From Paulinella micropora (taxonomy: Eukaryota > Cercozoa > Imbricatea > Euglyphida): 64,000 nt of DNA. The DNA lies in contig BJOX01000264.1 of assembly GCA_009731375.1 (NCBI GenBank), positions 348,983 to 412,982 on the forward strand, read 5' to 3'. The translations under genes were made by a program, and so were the position numbers. The notes below the pieces were generated by a model. The model ran no database searches. It had not been told where the DNA came from and worked only from the letters and a program-made list of their open reading frames with translations. Positions 1 to 10,706 of this stretch are shown here, one piece after another; the first letter of the stretch is position 1, and every line of letters begins with the position of its first letter.

Positions 1-55
1 TTCTGCAAGGGGCGCTTTATGGAACGAGCCCTGGCCCCGCCTGGTACCAGGAAGC

Positions 56-188
56 TTTGGTATTGCCTGTATCAGTCCCTTCCGTGCAAACATCACGGCT
101 TAGCTGGGCATCGGGTTAATACTTTACCCACAGACTTCCTGGTTGACGAAATCAGAAGCTCCTTTTTTCTGACATTAGTCGATATTTC

Positions 189-190
<2 letters not shown>
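56..190. repeat. 135-bp block with an inverted copy at 37820-37954
   Basis: The reverse complement of this block appears base for base at 37820-37954 as far as I can align it by eye. Both copies run into GATA/ATCT tetranucleotide on one side, and the distant copy ends at an N gap. Read on the minus strand it holds an exon-like stretch (acceptor near 160, donor GTAAAG near 118) that could encode [15 protein letters not shown] could not fit that peptide to the next expected part of thioredoxin reductase, so its role is open. It may be a dispersed repeat or a contig end placed twice. Confidence 0.75.
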
Positions 191-246
<56 letters not shown>

Positions 247-296
247 ATATCACTTTGTTTCCAGCTGTGTCCCATCTTTTCTTTATGCACCTATAA

Positions 297-360
<64 letters not shown>

Positions 361-394
361 GTCTGTCTGTCTATCTGTCTGTCTGTCTGTCTAC

Positions 395-448
<54 letters not shown>

Positions 449-503
449 GCCTATCTACCTACCTACCTACCTACCTACTTACCTACCCTACCTACCTACC
501 TAC
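191..503. repeat. ATCT/GTCT/CTAC microsatellite, intron 5 of the thioredoxin reductase gene
   Basis: Long runs of ATCT, then GTCT, ATCT and CTAC fill the space downstream (minus strand) of exon 5. A diverged 22-base copy of the 3' edge of that exon, GGGACACAGCTGGAAACA on the minus strand, sits at about 262-283. It lies downstream of its donor, as in the other genes of this window. Confidence 0.85.
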
Positions 504-656
504 CATCTGTTGCCAGCTATGTCCCATGTTTTCGTGGTCTAACGACCACCCCATCTCTTTCGCAGCTTCCTACATACAAGATAGTGATTACATAGCGATA
601 GATAGATAGGTAGGTAGGTATGTAGGTATGTAGGTAGGTAGGTAGGTAGGTAGATG

Positions 657-699
<43 letters not shown>

Positions 700-790
700 G
701 GATGGATGGATGGATGGATAGATGGATGGATAGATGGAAGATAGATATGATAAATAGATAAGATAGATAGATAAGATAGATAGATAAGAT

Positions 791-836
<46 letters not shown>

Positions 837-864
837 GAAAAGAAAGAAAGAAAGAAAGAAAGAA

Positions 865-914
<50 letters not shown>

Positions 915-1004
915 GGATGGATAGATAGACAGATAGATAGACAGATAGATAGACAGATAGATAGACAGATAGATAGACAGATAGATAAGATAGATAAGAT
1001 AGAT

Positions 1005-1061
<57 letters not shown>

Positions 1062-1097
1062 GGATGGATAGATATGATCATTTGGGCCACTTGATGG

Positions 1098-1163
<66 letters not shown>

Positions 1164-1191
1164 CTATCTATCTATCTAACTATCCTATCTG

Positions 1192-1223
<32 letters not shown>

Positions 1224-1459
1224 CCTACCTACCTACCTACCTACCTATCTACCTACCTACCTACCTATCTACCTACTTACCTACCTACCTATCAAAACCT
1301 ACTTACCCATCTACCTACATACCTAACTACCTACCTACCTACCTGTATCTACCTATCTATCAGATACCATAGAGTGGCCTAAGAGACCCGTGTAATGCAT
1401 CAATTTCTTTGGAATGCAACCGACATTCACACACGTGCCCTAGTAGTAGTAGTAGTAGC

Positions 1460-1497
<38 letters not shown>

Positions 1498-1511
1498 TGG
1501 TAGTAGTAGTG

Positions 1512-1579
<68 letters not shown>

Positions 1580-1606
1580 TGCAATTATAGTTGTGGTAGA
1601 AGTAGT

Positions 1607-1683
<77 letters not shown>

Positions 1684-1708
1684 TGCAGTTATAGTTGTAG
1701 TAGTAGTA

Positions 1709-1763
<55 letters not shown>

Positions 1764-1773
1764 TGTAGTAGTT

Positions 1774-1818
<45 letters not shown>

Positions 1819-1824
1819 ATAGTG

Positions 1825-1864
<40 letters not shown>

Positions 1865-1905
1865 CAGAAGTAGTAGCAGTAACAGTAGTTGTAGTAGTAG
1901 TAGTC

Positions 1906-1985
<80 letters not shown>

Positions 1986-2008
1986 CAGTAGTAGTCAGTG
2001 GTAGTAGC

Positions 2009-2049
<41 letters not shown>

Positions 2050-2067
2050 TACTACTACTACTAGTAC

Positions 2068-2148
<81 letters not shown>

Positions 2149-2693
2149 AAGAAGAAGAAGAAGAAGAAGAAGAAGAAGAAGAAGAAGAAGAAGAAGAAGA
2201 AGAAGGAGAAAAAGAAGAAGAAGAAGAAGAAGAAGAAGAAGAAGAAGAAGAAGAAGAAGGAATCGATACCGTCAAGACAGGCAAAGAAGAAGAAGAAGAA
2301 GAAGCAGAAGCAGAAGCTTTTTCTTCCTTTTCCTGTCTCTTGTCCTTCTTCTTCTTCTTCTTCTTGTTGCCCTTCTTCTTGTTGTTGCCCTTCTTCTTCT
2401 TGTTGTCCTTCTTCTTCTTCTTGTCCTTGTCCTTCTTCTTCTTGTTCTTCTTCTTGCTGATGATATCAGAGTCCGAAGATGTACCGTCTGCTTCCNNNNN
2501 NNNNNGAGTCCCCAAGTGGTGCCTGCGGGGGACGGTTTGACGAAGTCAAAGATAGCCACCTGGATACATACATACATATATGGCATGATTAGGAAGAAAA
2601 GAAAGAAAGAAAGAAAGAAGGAAAGAAGGAAGGAAGGAAGGAAGGAAGGAAAGAAAGAAAGAGAGAAAGGAAGAAAGAAAGAAAGAAAGAAAG

Positions 2694-2724
<31 letters not shown>

Positions 2725-2992
2725 GAAAAGAAAGGAAAGGGAAAGGGAAAGGGAAAGGGGAAGGGAAAGGGGAAGGGGAAGGGGGAGGAGAAGGGGAAGG
2801 GGGAGGGGAAGGGGAGGGGAAGGGGGANNNNNNNNNNGAAAGGGGGGAAAGGAAAGGAAAAGGAAAGGGAAAGGAAAAGAAAGTAAAGGAAAGGAAAAAA
2901 AAGGAAGGAAGGAAAGAAAGAAAGAAAGAAGGAAAGAAGGAGGGAAAGGGAAAGGAAAGGGAAAGGAAAAGAAAGGAAAGAAAAGAAAAGGA

Positions 2993-3032
<40 letters not shown>

Positions 3033-3460
3033 AAAAGATAGCTACGTTCAGATCTGGTTTGACACGCGTGGCTTCTTTCGCCGCGTTCATTCCGCCTGCC
3101 AGAAATAGAAATAGATTAGTTTTTTTTAGCATATCAAGGCAGTAAACTGGCAATAGATGGGTAGATATTGGGAATAGATGAGAATATTAAGGCAGATTGG
3201 CAACTGATGAGCATATCAAATATGTGTAGCATCAAGGCATAAATTGGAAATGGATGCGCATAAAGGCAGTAGATTGGCGATCGATGAGCTTGGCTGTGGA
3301 TAAGCAACAAGGCAGTAGATTGGCAATAAAGGCAGTAGATTGGCAATAAAGCCAGTAGATTGGCAATAAAGGCAGTAGATTGGCAAGAGTCGCGCGGACC
3401 GGAGCCACCCCCGATAATGACGAGGTCATAGTCGTAACTGCCATCGCCATCGCTAGACAT
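504..3460 (-). CDS. Thioredoxin reductase (large, glutathione-reductase-like type), 5' part, exons 1-5
   Basis: This FAD flavoenzyme would reduce thioredoxin with NADPH. Five minus-strand exons join in frame. Exon 1 (3460-3400) starts [20 protein letters not shown]. Exon 2 (3095-3046) completes the FAD-binding GGGSGG motif and continues [15 protein letters not shown]. Exon 3 (2559-2506) gives [18 protein letters not shown] and runs into an N gap. Exon 4 (1439-1368) carries the redox disulphide site [15 protein letters not shown]. Exon 5 (569-504) gives [16 protein letters not shown] and ends HSWQQM. All visible splice sites are GT-AG. One glycine codon and the exon 3 donor lie inside the gap at 2496-2505. 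The joined protein follows the order of known animal and algal large thioredoxin reductases for about the first 120 residues. The rest of the FAD domain, the NADPH and interface domains and any C-terminal selenocysteine motif lie beyond position 1. Glutathione reductase is less likely because of the DFVKPSPxGTTWGL segment. Confidence 0.9.
570..1367. repeat. Composite microsatellite in thioredoxin reductase intron 4
   Basis: The intron between exons 4 and 5 is almost wholly tetranucleotide: TAGG, GATA, GATG, AGAA, GACA, then ATCT and CTAC on the plus strand. Orientation switches near 1075-1098, so GATA on one side faces ATCT on the other and the strand could fold back on itself. No unique sequence longer than about 25 bases is seen. 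Confidence 0.9.
1440..2495. repeat. GTA and GAA trinucleotide tract in thioredoxin reductase intron 3
   Basis: About 700 bases of nearly pure (GTA)n run directly into (GAA)n from about 2148. An imperfect TTC tract at 2320-2460 follows, so GAA faces TTC across a short spacer and could form a hairpin. The minus strand of 2300-2495 is open and lysine-rich, but the flanking thioredoxin reductase exons place it inside an intron. Confidence 0.8.
2560..3045. repeat. Purine-rich GAAA/GGAA tract in thioredoxin reductase intron 2
   Basis: The plus strand is almost pure purine (GAAA, GGAA, GGGAAA) on both sides of a 10-N gap at 2828-2837. The intron donor reads GTAGCTATCTTT and the next exon begins GTGGCTATCTTT. 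The exon 3 edge therefore seems to be echoed at the start of the intron that precedes it. Confidence 0.8.
3146..3386. repeat. 20-bp minisatellite GGCAGTAGATTGGCAATAAA in intron 1
   Basis: Four close copies occupy about 3304-3386, directly beside the exon 1 donor, and degenerate copies extend to about 3146. The array fills most of intron 1 of the thioredoxin reductase gene. Confidence 0.85.
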
Positions 3461-3660
3461 GATCTTGCGTTTCTTCTCGACAGGTTCAAAATGGAACAAC
3501 TCACTAAACAACAACCAGCATAACAACGATGAAGACGACTCGAACGGTAGAGCGTTGGCTAAAAAATTTATTTGTTTAAACGCAGATTTTCTTTCGGCGA
3601 CTTTTCTTAATAGCGAGTATGGGGGGAAGGGGNNNNNNNNNNCAGTTTTGACCAATTTTT

Positions 3661-3729
3661 CTCGCCAGAAAGAAAGAAAGAAAGAAAGAGATACATACAT
3701 ATATATATGTATATTATATATATATAAAT

Positions 3730-3766
<37 letters not shown>

Positions 3767-3785
3767 GAGATAGAGATAGTTAGAT

Positions 3786-3834
<49 letters not shown>

Positions 3835-3889
3835 GAGAGAGGGGGGGAAGGGAGGGAGGGAGGGAGGGGGGGAGAGAGGGAGGGAGGGA

Positions 3890-3936
<47 letters not shown>

Positions 3937-3939
3937 AGA

Positions 3940-3977
<38 letters not shown>

Positions 3978-4035
3978 GGCTGACCGGGGCATGCGATGAC
4001 AGACAGCACTATTGGCCTATCTATCTATCTATCTC

Positions 4036-4114
<79 letters not shown>

Positions 4115-4224
4115 GAGAGAGAAACAGGCTGACCTGGGCATGCGATGACAGACAGCACTATGGGCCGGAGAGAGAGGGAGAGAAAGAGGCTGACCTGGGC
4201 ATGCGATTACAGACAGCAATATTC

Positions 4225-4259
<35 letters not shown>

Positions 4260-4306
4260 CCTACCTACCTACCTACCTACCTACCTATCTATCTATCTAT
4301 CTATCC

Positions 4307-4363
<57 letters not shown>

Positions 4364-4437
4364 AGAGAGAAGCAGGCTGACCTGGGCATGCGATGACAGA
4401 CGCACTATGGACCGGACGCACCAGCTAGATCACATAG

Positions 4438-4480
<43 letters not shown>

Positions 4481-4630
4481 CAGATAGATAGATAGATAGA
4501 TAGATACATACATACATACATATATACACAAATACTAAAGAGGAGGAAGAGGAGGAGGAGGAGGAGGAGAGAGAGAGAGAGAGAAAGAGAGAGAGACAGC
4601 ACTATGGGCAGGACTCACCAGCTAGATCAC

Positions 4631-4714
<84 letters not shown>

Positions 4715-5215
4715 GTAGGTAGGTAGGTAGGTAGGTAGGTAGGTAGATAGATAGATAGATAGATANNNNNNNNNNNNNNNNNNNNNNNNNNNNNNNNNNN
4801 NNNNNNNNNNNNNNNNNNNNNNNNNNNNNNNNNNNNNNNNNNNNNNNNNNNNNNNNNNNNNNNNNNNNNNNNNNNNNNNNNNNNNNNNNNNNNNNNNNNN
4901 NNNNNNNNNNNNNNNNNNNNNNNNNNNNNNNNNNNNNNNNNNNNNNNNNNNNNAGAGAGAAACCAGAAATAAAGAAATAAAGAAAGAAAGAAAAGAAAGA
5001 AAAGAAAGAAAGAAAGAAGAGAGAAAGAAAGAAAGAAAGAAAGAAAGGAAGGAAGGAAGGAGGGAGGGAAGGAAGGAAGGAAGGAAGAAAGAAAGAGAAG
5101 GAAAGAAGAAAGAAAGAAGAAAGAAAGAAAGACAGAAAGACAGAAAGAAAGAAAGAAAGGAAGAAAGGAAGGAAGAAAGGAAGGAAAGAAGGAAGGAAGA
5201 AGAAAGGAAGGAAGG

Positions 5216-5247
<32 letters not shown>

Positions 5248-5271
5248 AAGAAAGAAAGAAAGAAAGAGATC

Positions 5272-5319
<48 letters not shown>

Positions 5320-5340
5320 CGAAAGAGAGAGGGAGAGAGA
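3661..5340. repeat. Microsatellite field upstream of thioredoxin reductase, with five copies of a 45-bp unit
   Basis: GATA, AG, GAAA, GGAA and ATCT tracts alternate here, with a 188-N gap at 4766-4953. Between tracts, a unit containing GGCTGACCTGGGCATGCGAT recurs at about 3976, 4121, 4185 and 4373. A second unit, CACCAGCTAGATCACATAG, occurs at about 4419 and 4615. These are edges of the candidate exon at 4382-4424. Confidence 0.85.
4382..4424 (-). other. Candidate upstream (5' untranslated) exon of the thioredoxin reductase gene
   Basis: On the minus strand this 43-base segment has an acceptor (GTGATCTAG) and a donor (CCCAG then GTCAGCC). Its acceptor half is copied upstream at about 4594-4632. 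Its donor half is copied downstream at about 4176, 4114 and 3969. It does not join in frame to the start codon at 3460, so if real it is untranslated. An unrelated dispersed repeat is the alternative. Confidence 0.35.
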
Positions 5341-6115
5341 CAGATAGACATCTCTCTCTCTCCCTATCTCTCTCTCTCTTTCAGTACTTCTTTCTCTCTC
5401 TCTCTTTGGTTTGAGAACAGGAACTAACGTTGTTCGCCTCTCATTGAATTTTTATCACTCAATAAAGAACTGAACTCACGCTCTTAAGTTGCCAAGGTTT
5501 GTGGTCTTGTAAGTGGGTGTCCCACCCTTGTATTGTTTTTAGTTTTCAGTGAATAATCCCTTTTCTTACTATTATATTGTGGCCCTTGCTGATGCTGTTT
5601 CTTGAGATTGTTGTATACAGAGCAAAACTGAGCAGTTCTTGAGTCAGGCCAGAGTAATAGGGCAGAACTAACATAAACCCGCGAAATTTGCGATGTTGTG
5701 GGGGGTTTTTTTTTCGGTTACAGATGGCTCTGCTTGATTGATATATCGGAACTTAAGATATCACTCTCAAGTTGGCTTTACTTCATTTACTTGCGAGCAC
5801 TTTAAATCAGAAGTCCACCCGCAGTAGTAGTAAGAGTTCCCTTTACGGAAAACTGTAGCCGCTAGAAGAATGCAAAGTTTTCTCAGGTTGCGGTGCAGCC
5901 ACCTGAGTTGAAACTTCTACTGCGGAAGGCTTTTTGGTTTTGGTGTTTGGCAAAATTCAAGTATTTTGGGGGTTTTAAATTGCCGTTTGCTTTGATCTGC
6001 ATTTTTGACAGTTTGAAATCCGTTGTTGGGTGGGGTTCGCCAAACACAAGCCTAGTCAGAAGGAAGCACCCTCTGCTTGGACGCAGGAGAAGACTTTCCG
6101 AGCTTCTGCGAAAAG
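5341..6115. other. Intergenic region between two divergent genes
   Basis: After short CT tracts this is ordinary unique sequence leading to the start codon at 6116. It would hold the promoter of the cysteine-rich gene, and possibly part of that of the thioredoxin reductase gene. I see no clear TATA box, conserved motif or exon. Confidence 0.5.
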
Positions 6116-9100
6116 ATGGCTATGGCTGTGTTCTCTTTGTTGTCTTCCATCGCCGCAGCGAAAACAAGTACTCCATTCGGCTCAAATGCAGGTAAACACA
6201 CACACACACACACACAGACACACACACACAGACACAACACACACACACACACACACAATCTCAACACACACACACACACAACACACACACACACACACAA
6301 TCTCAACACACACACACACTTCATCATCATCATTATCATCATCATCATCATAATCATCAAACACACATCATCACACACGCACACACACACATATACATGC
6401 ATGCATACATACATACATATATTATATATATATGTATGGAGGGGTGCACAGTATGGCACCCCACGGGAAGAGGTTGTTGGGCCTCTTCCCACTGGTTCCG
6501 AGGCTATGTTGTTGTTTTTTATAAGACATACACCACGTGGGGTCAAAGGGGTATATACATTCCGAGATCTAGGGGTGGTGACGGGTTTCGAGGTGTCCCA
6601 GACACTTACTGCCAAACGTCCTCATGCGCTGGCAGACCGCATGAAATGTCTGCTACCCCTGTGAGTACCTCCATGCGGGACCTACCCAGTTTTGTGGAGC
6701 TCTCACGCGGGGAAGATCAATCATTTGTAGTTGATTTCCTGCAAGGTACCCGACACTGTGCGGGTAGTAGGGACTTCCTTTTGGGGCTTTCTATGCAGGA
6801 TGGTAGAGTCACTCTTCCCTCCCCAACATACTCACTGTAGTCGCTGTTGGGTCGAGGGATGGAGGCGCATGGCCCTCGGGCTCAGCCATGACAGACGCAG
6901 CACAGAAGTAATACGCGCACAGTTCTTTGTTTCTTCGTTGTTGTGTTTCCTTTAGGTCCTTCTGTGAAGACAGCCACAGCCTGCTCTCCGACATGCCCGC
7001 CAGGGACGGGCACCAACGGCCAAGGCGGTGCACCTTGCGACCTGGTACCATAACAGCTCCCTTAGAGATCCTTGGATGTGAGTGGGTGTTCATGTTTTGC
7101 AGGCGGCTATGAAAGACAGAGTCTGCGGTCCTTGTCCGTCGTACACTTACAACAACGGAACGTCCTTGCAGTGCCAAAGTAAGTTGCTCTGTGCGGATTC
7201 TGTGCCTGTCTATTGCCGCCTCATATGTTCGGTGTGACAAGCGGCGTGTGAGAACATTGTTTGCAACTGTTTGTTTGGTCTTGTACAGAGAAACAATGCC
7301 CTGTCGGATCGGGACTGAACGGCTGCGGCAGCTGCAACTTCGACGCAGTGATTATCCCAGCGCCGCCGGTTCAAACGCTAAGGCTTGGTGACAGCGATAT
7401 CCGGGATGACCCTACCTCCTTCGACCCAAGACTTTGCGCGAAATGTCAAATGGGCGCTTGGAACAACGGAACCTTCGCATATTGTCAACCATGTCGCGCC
7501 ACCTGCCCTGCAGGGAGAGGCTACATATCCGTCAAAGATACTCAGGTCTGTCCTGTGGGCCAGGACTTCCAGTGCTACGGTTGCCAGCCCGGCCGCTTCA
7601 ACGACGGGACCTTTCTGGAATGCCAAAGTCAGGCTCACACCACGCACACGCATGAAACGCGAAAATGATACGTGCGCGCTTGATTACAGCACTACTGAAG
7701 TTCTTGGTGTTTGTAGTAAAAGTATCATGCGACGTCCTCACCGTTATTGCTTGGCATGTATGTGTGTGTTGCAGTTTGCACCGCCGCTTGCGGTCCGGGC
7801 TTTGGCATTGACATTGAAATTGGCGGCGACAAATGCCAATCCTTTCGCGACACAAAGTGTGCGTTCGGATGCCAACTGCTTCCCCAGGTACAGGCAGGGT
7901 TGTGCTTGGGGTGAGATAGAAGCTTGCTGTGTTGGGGGGTTAAGATGTCCTTTCGGTTTCGTATTTTCTGTCGATCTGTAGGGCCCAAACGCAGAGATGA
8001 TGAAGCGTATTGAAGCCAACCCTCCCCAGAAAGTCAAAGAGACGGAGTCTTTCTACTGGAATGACGGGACCTTTGCCTTCTGCCAAGGTATCAAGCTTGA
8101 ACCTGTTATCGTCGTCTGTTTGTTTGCTTGCTTGTTTTTTCGTGCTCTTGCTGTCCGCATGGATTGTTTGGATGCCTCGATGCACCATTCGTGTAGCTCT
8201 GACTGTTCGTGGTGTCTTGCAGTGTGCAAGGAATGTCCTGCGGGGCGAGGCTCCAACGGACTCAACGGGACCTTTTGCACCAACGTCAATAACCGTGAAT
8301 GTGGGCCATGCAAAGACGGATCCACCTACAACGATGGCACCACCATCGAGTGCAGGCGTAAGTCACCTGGGCACTTTGCTCCTGTGCAAGCTGTCCTGCT
8401 GGCCACAAAAACAAGACACACCTTCGCCGTCCTGCAAATTTTGCAAAATATCATACTTGCGAAAGTTGGCAAAATACCACATTGCATAATGTGTATGTTC
8501 GCAAAACTTGCAATGTACCATCTTGGTGCTTCTGCTTTATCTCCTGTGTGAAATCGTATTCATTTGCACGTGTGGTGGTACGCAGCATGCTCCACTGGTG
8601 GTTGCGGCATCCCCGGACGAGGCGAGATAAGAGCGTGCACCGTCAGAAGAGACCGCCAATGCGGCGCTTGCCCACCCTACTATTGGAACGACGGACATGT
8701 TCCTAAGTGCCTCCGTAAGTACTCGTGACCTGCAGCTACGTGTGTTGTGTTTTGCCAAGCGTCATATTCTTGTGTCCGATTGTTTTTCTTCTCAGCTTGC
8801 ATCGAATACTGCCCGGCTGGCTACGGCTTGGAAGTCGCATGTACGTCTACTCACAATGGCTATTGCGCTCCATGCCCAGTTGGTACGTGCCACACATGTT
8901 TTGAGTGCTGTGCTGTCTAAGACTCTACTGTTCTGCGGCATCGTCAACTGCTCTAATGCCTGCTTTGTTGATGTAGGGACCTGGAATGACGGATACTTCT
9001 TGTTTTGCAAAGGTGGGTGTCGAGATTTCGAACATGTGCACATTTATCTTGTTACTCATGCGTGTGCGCGTGTGTGAGGGCTTTCTAATTTTCGTGTGTG

Positions 9101-10656
9101 CTCTTTGATGACAGCCTGTTCCGCCACCTGTGAGCGCGGCTCTGGCATTGACTACTGGCTGGGCGGCTACGAGTGCACCACATACAATGACGCCGTCTGC
9201 AAATTCGATTGCTCTATGCTGGGTTGGTTCTACAACGATGGGAACTCTCTGCTGTGCCAAGGTCAGCCCAACACATTGTATTGTATTTTTGTATTGCCTG
9301 CCTCGACTCTGATTCGAGGTTTCTTTTCTTTCGCAGCAGAAAGCGGTCACGTGCATTGTCTTTACCAATAGTATTACTCTTGCGTTGTTGTGGTTGCTCA
9401 GAATGCAAGAACTGTCCCGCTGGTCTGGGCCAGAATGGAAAGAACGGGCGTTATTGCGACTCGGAGCGAAACCGCGTCTGCGGCATGTGCAACGAAGGCA
9501 CTTGGAATGACGGCCTCTCGCTGAGTTGCCGAAGTAAGCCTCCATCTCTGTTTTCCCGTGTTAGCAGTGTAAATATTTGTCCCCAACTTTTCCCTTGTCA
9601 CCCTGGGAGCAAGCGGGAAAAACATTGAAAATTTTCTGAGCGAAAATTTCTGAGCAAAATTGGAATCTTCATGACTCAGGAAGATAGTCCTCGTAGCGGC
9701 CCCACCTTGTCCTCTTACACGTAATTAGAAGGCGCCACATGTTAACTCTTTGCGACGACAATTTTTGGAGGAAAACCAATAGGATTAGCGTCCGACATTT
9801 TTTTGAAAATTTCCGCTTTGCAGTTTGCCTGCGCGCTAGGGCCGGGGTTGGGGGTTGTTTACCCAAGCATTTTAGTGTGTGTGTGTGTTGTAAATTTTGT
9901 AAAGTACCTCCCGCTCATCACCTGGTGTCTATGTGCCCTCTCACAGACTGCAGCACTGGCAGCTGCCCGCTTGGCAAGGGTTTGCAGTTCGGCAAGGGGT
10001 GCACGCCCACCAAGGATCGCGCGTGTGGTGCTTGTCCGAGCGGTTGGTGGAACGACGGCTCGTATGTGAACTGCCAACGTAAGAATCCTGCTCTGGACTC
10101 TGATTTCACGAAAACCTTCGTCGCGTTTCTGAATTTCACATTCCTGAGTAAAATGTTTGAGAGGATACCAATTTTGTTTGACCTTGCAGGCTGTACATCG
10201 AGCTGCCCGAAAAACTACACCAAGATCGCTTCTTGTACTCCTTGGGAAGATATCACCTGCAAGAGCCCTGCCGCAATCGCGGCTGCCGAAGAAGATAGGC
10301 TGGCGTACGCAAGGTCCCTGGAGCAGGCCAACGGCTATTATTCCAGTGCGGATGGGGAAGATTCTGGGAAACACAAGGATGCCCCGCAGGAGGAAATGGT
10401 TTTTTCCATGGTACTCGCACAACACAAGTACATACATGTAAGCAATATACATACTTACACAATGTCGTGCTGCTGACCTTCATTATTACACCCACATTAC
10501 AGTAAAAGTCAGGCACAAGACTGTCTCCAGACCTTCAGAACAGTCCAAATAAATTTGTTTGAACCCATTTTTCTCGATCGTTGTGATACGAAAATGTTTG
10601 AACTCATTTTTCTCGATCGATCTTTGTAATACGAAAATGCAGAGCACACCGTTGGA

Positions 10657-10706
<50 letters not shown>

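Noticed and set aside
191-1360. Long ORFs reading YLSIYLSI and similar
   Set aside because: They are translations of ATCT or GATA repeats, open in every frame because the repeat has no stop. The same holds at 37.7-38.3, 51.8-52.7 and 55.9-56.4 kb.
1985-2495. Minus-strand ORF rich in Lys, Ser and Thr that looks like a protein end
   Set aside because: Thioredoxin reductase exons 3 and 4 on the same strand bracket it, so it lies in an intron. It is a reading of GAA/TTC and GTA repeats after an N gap.
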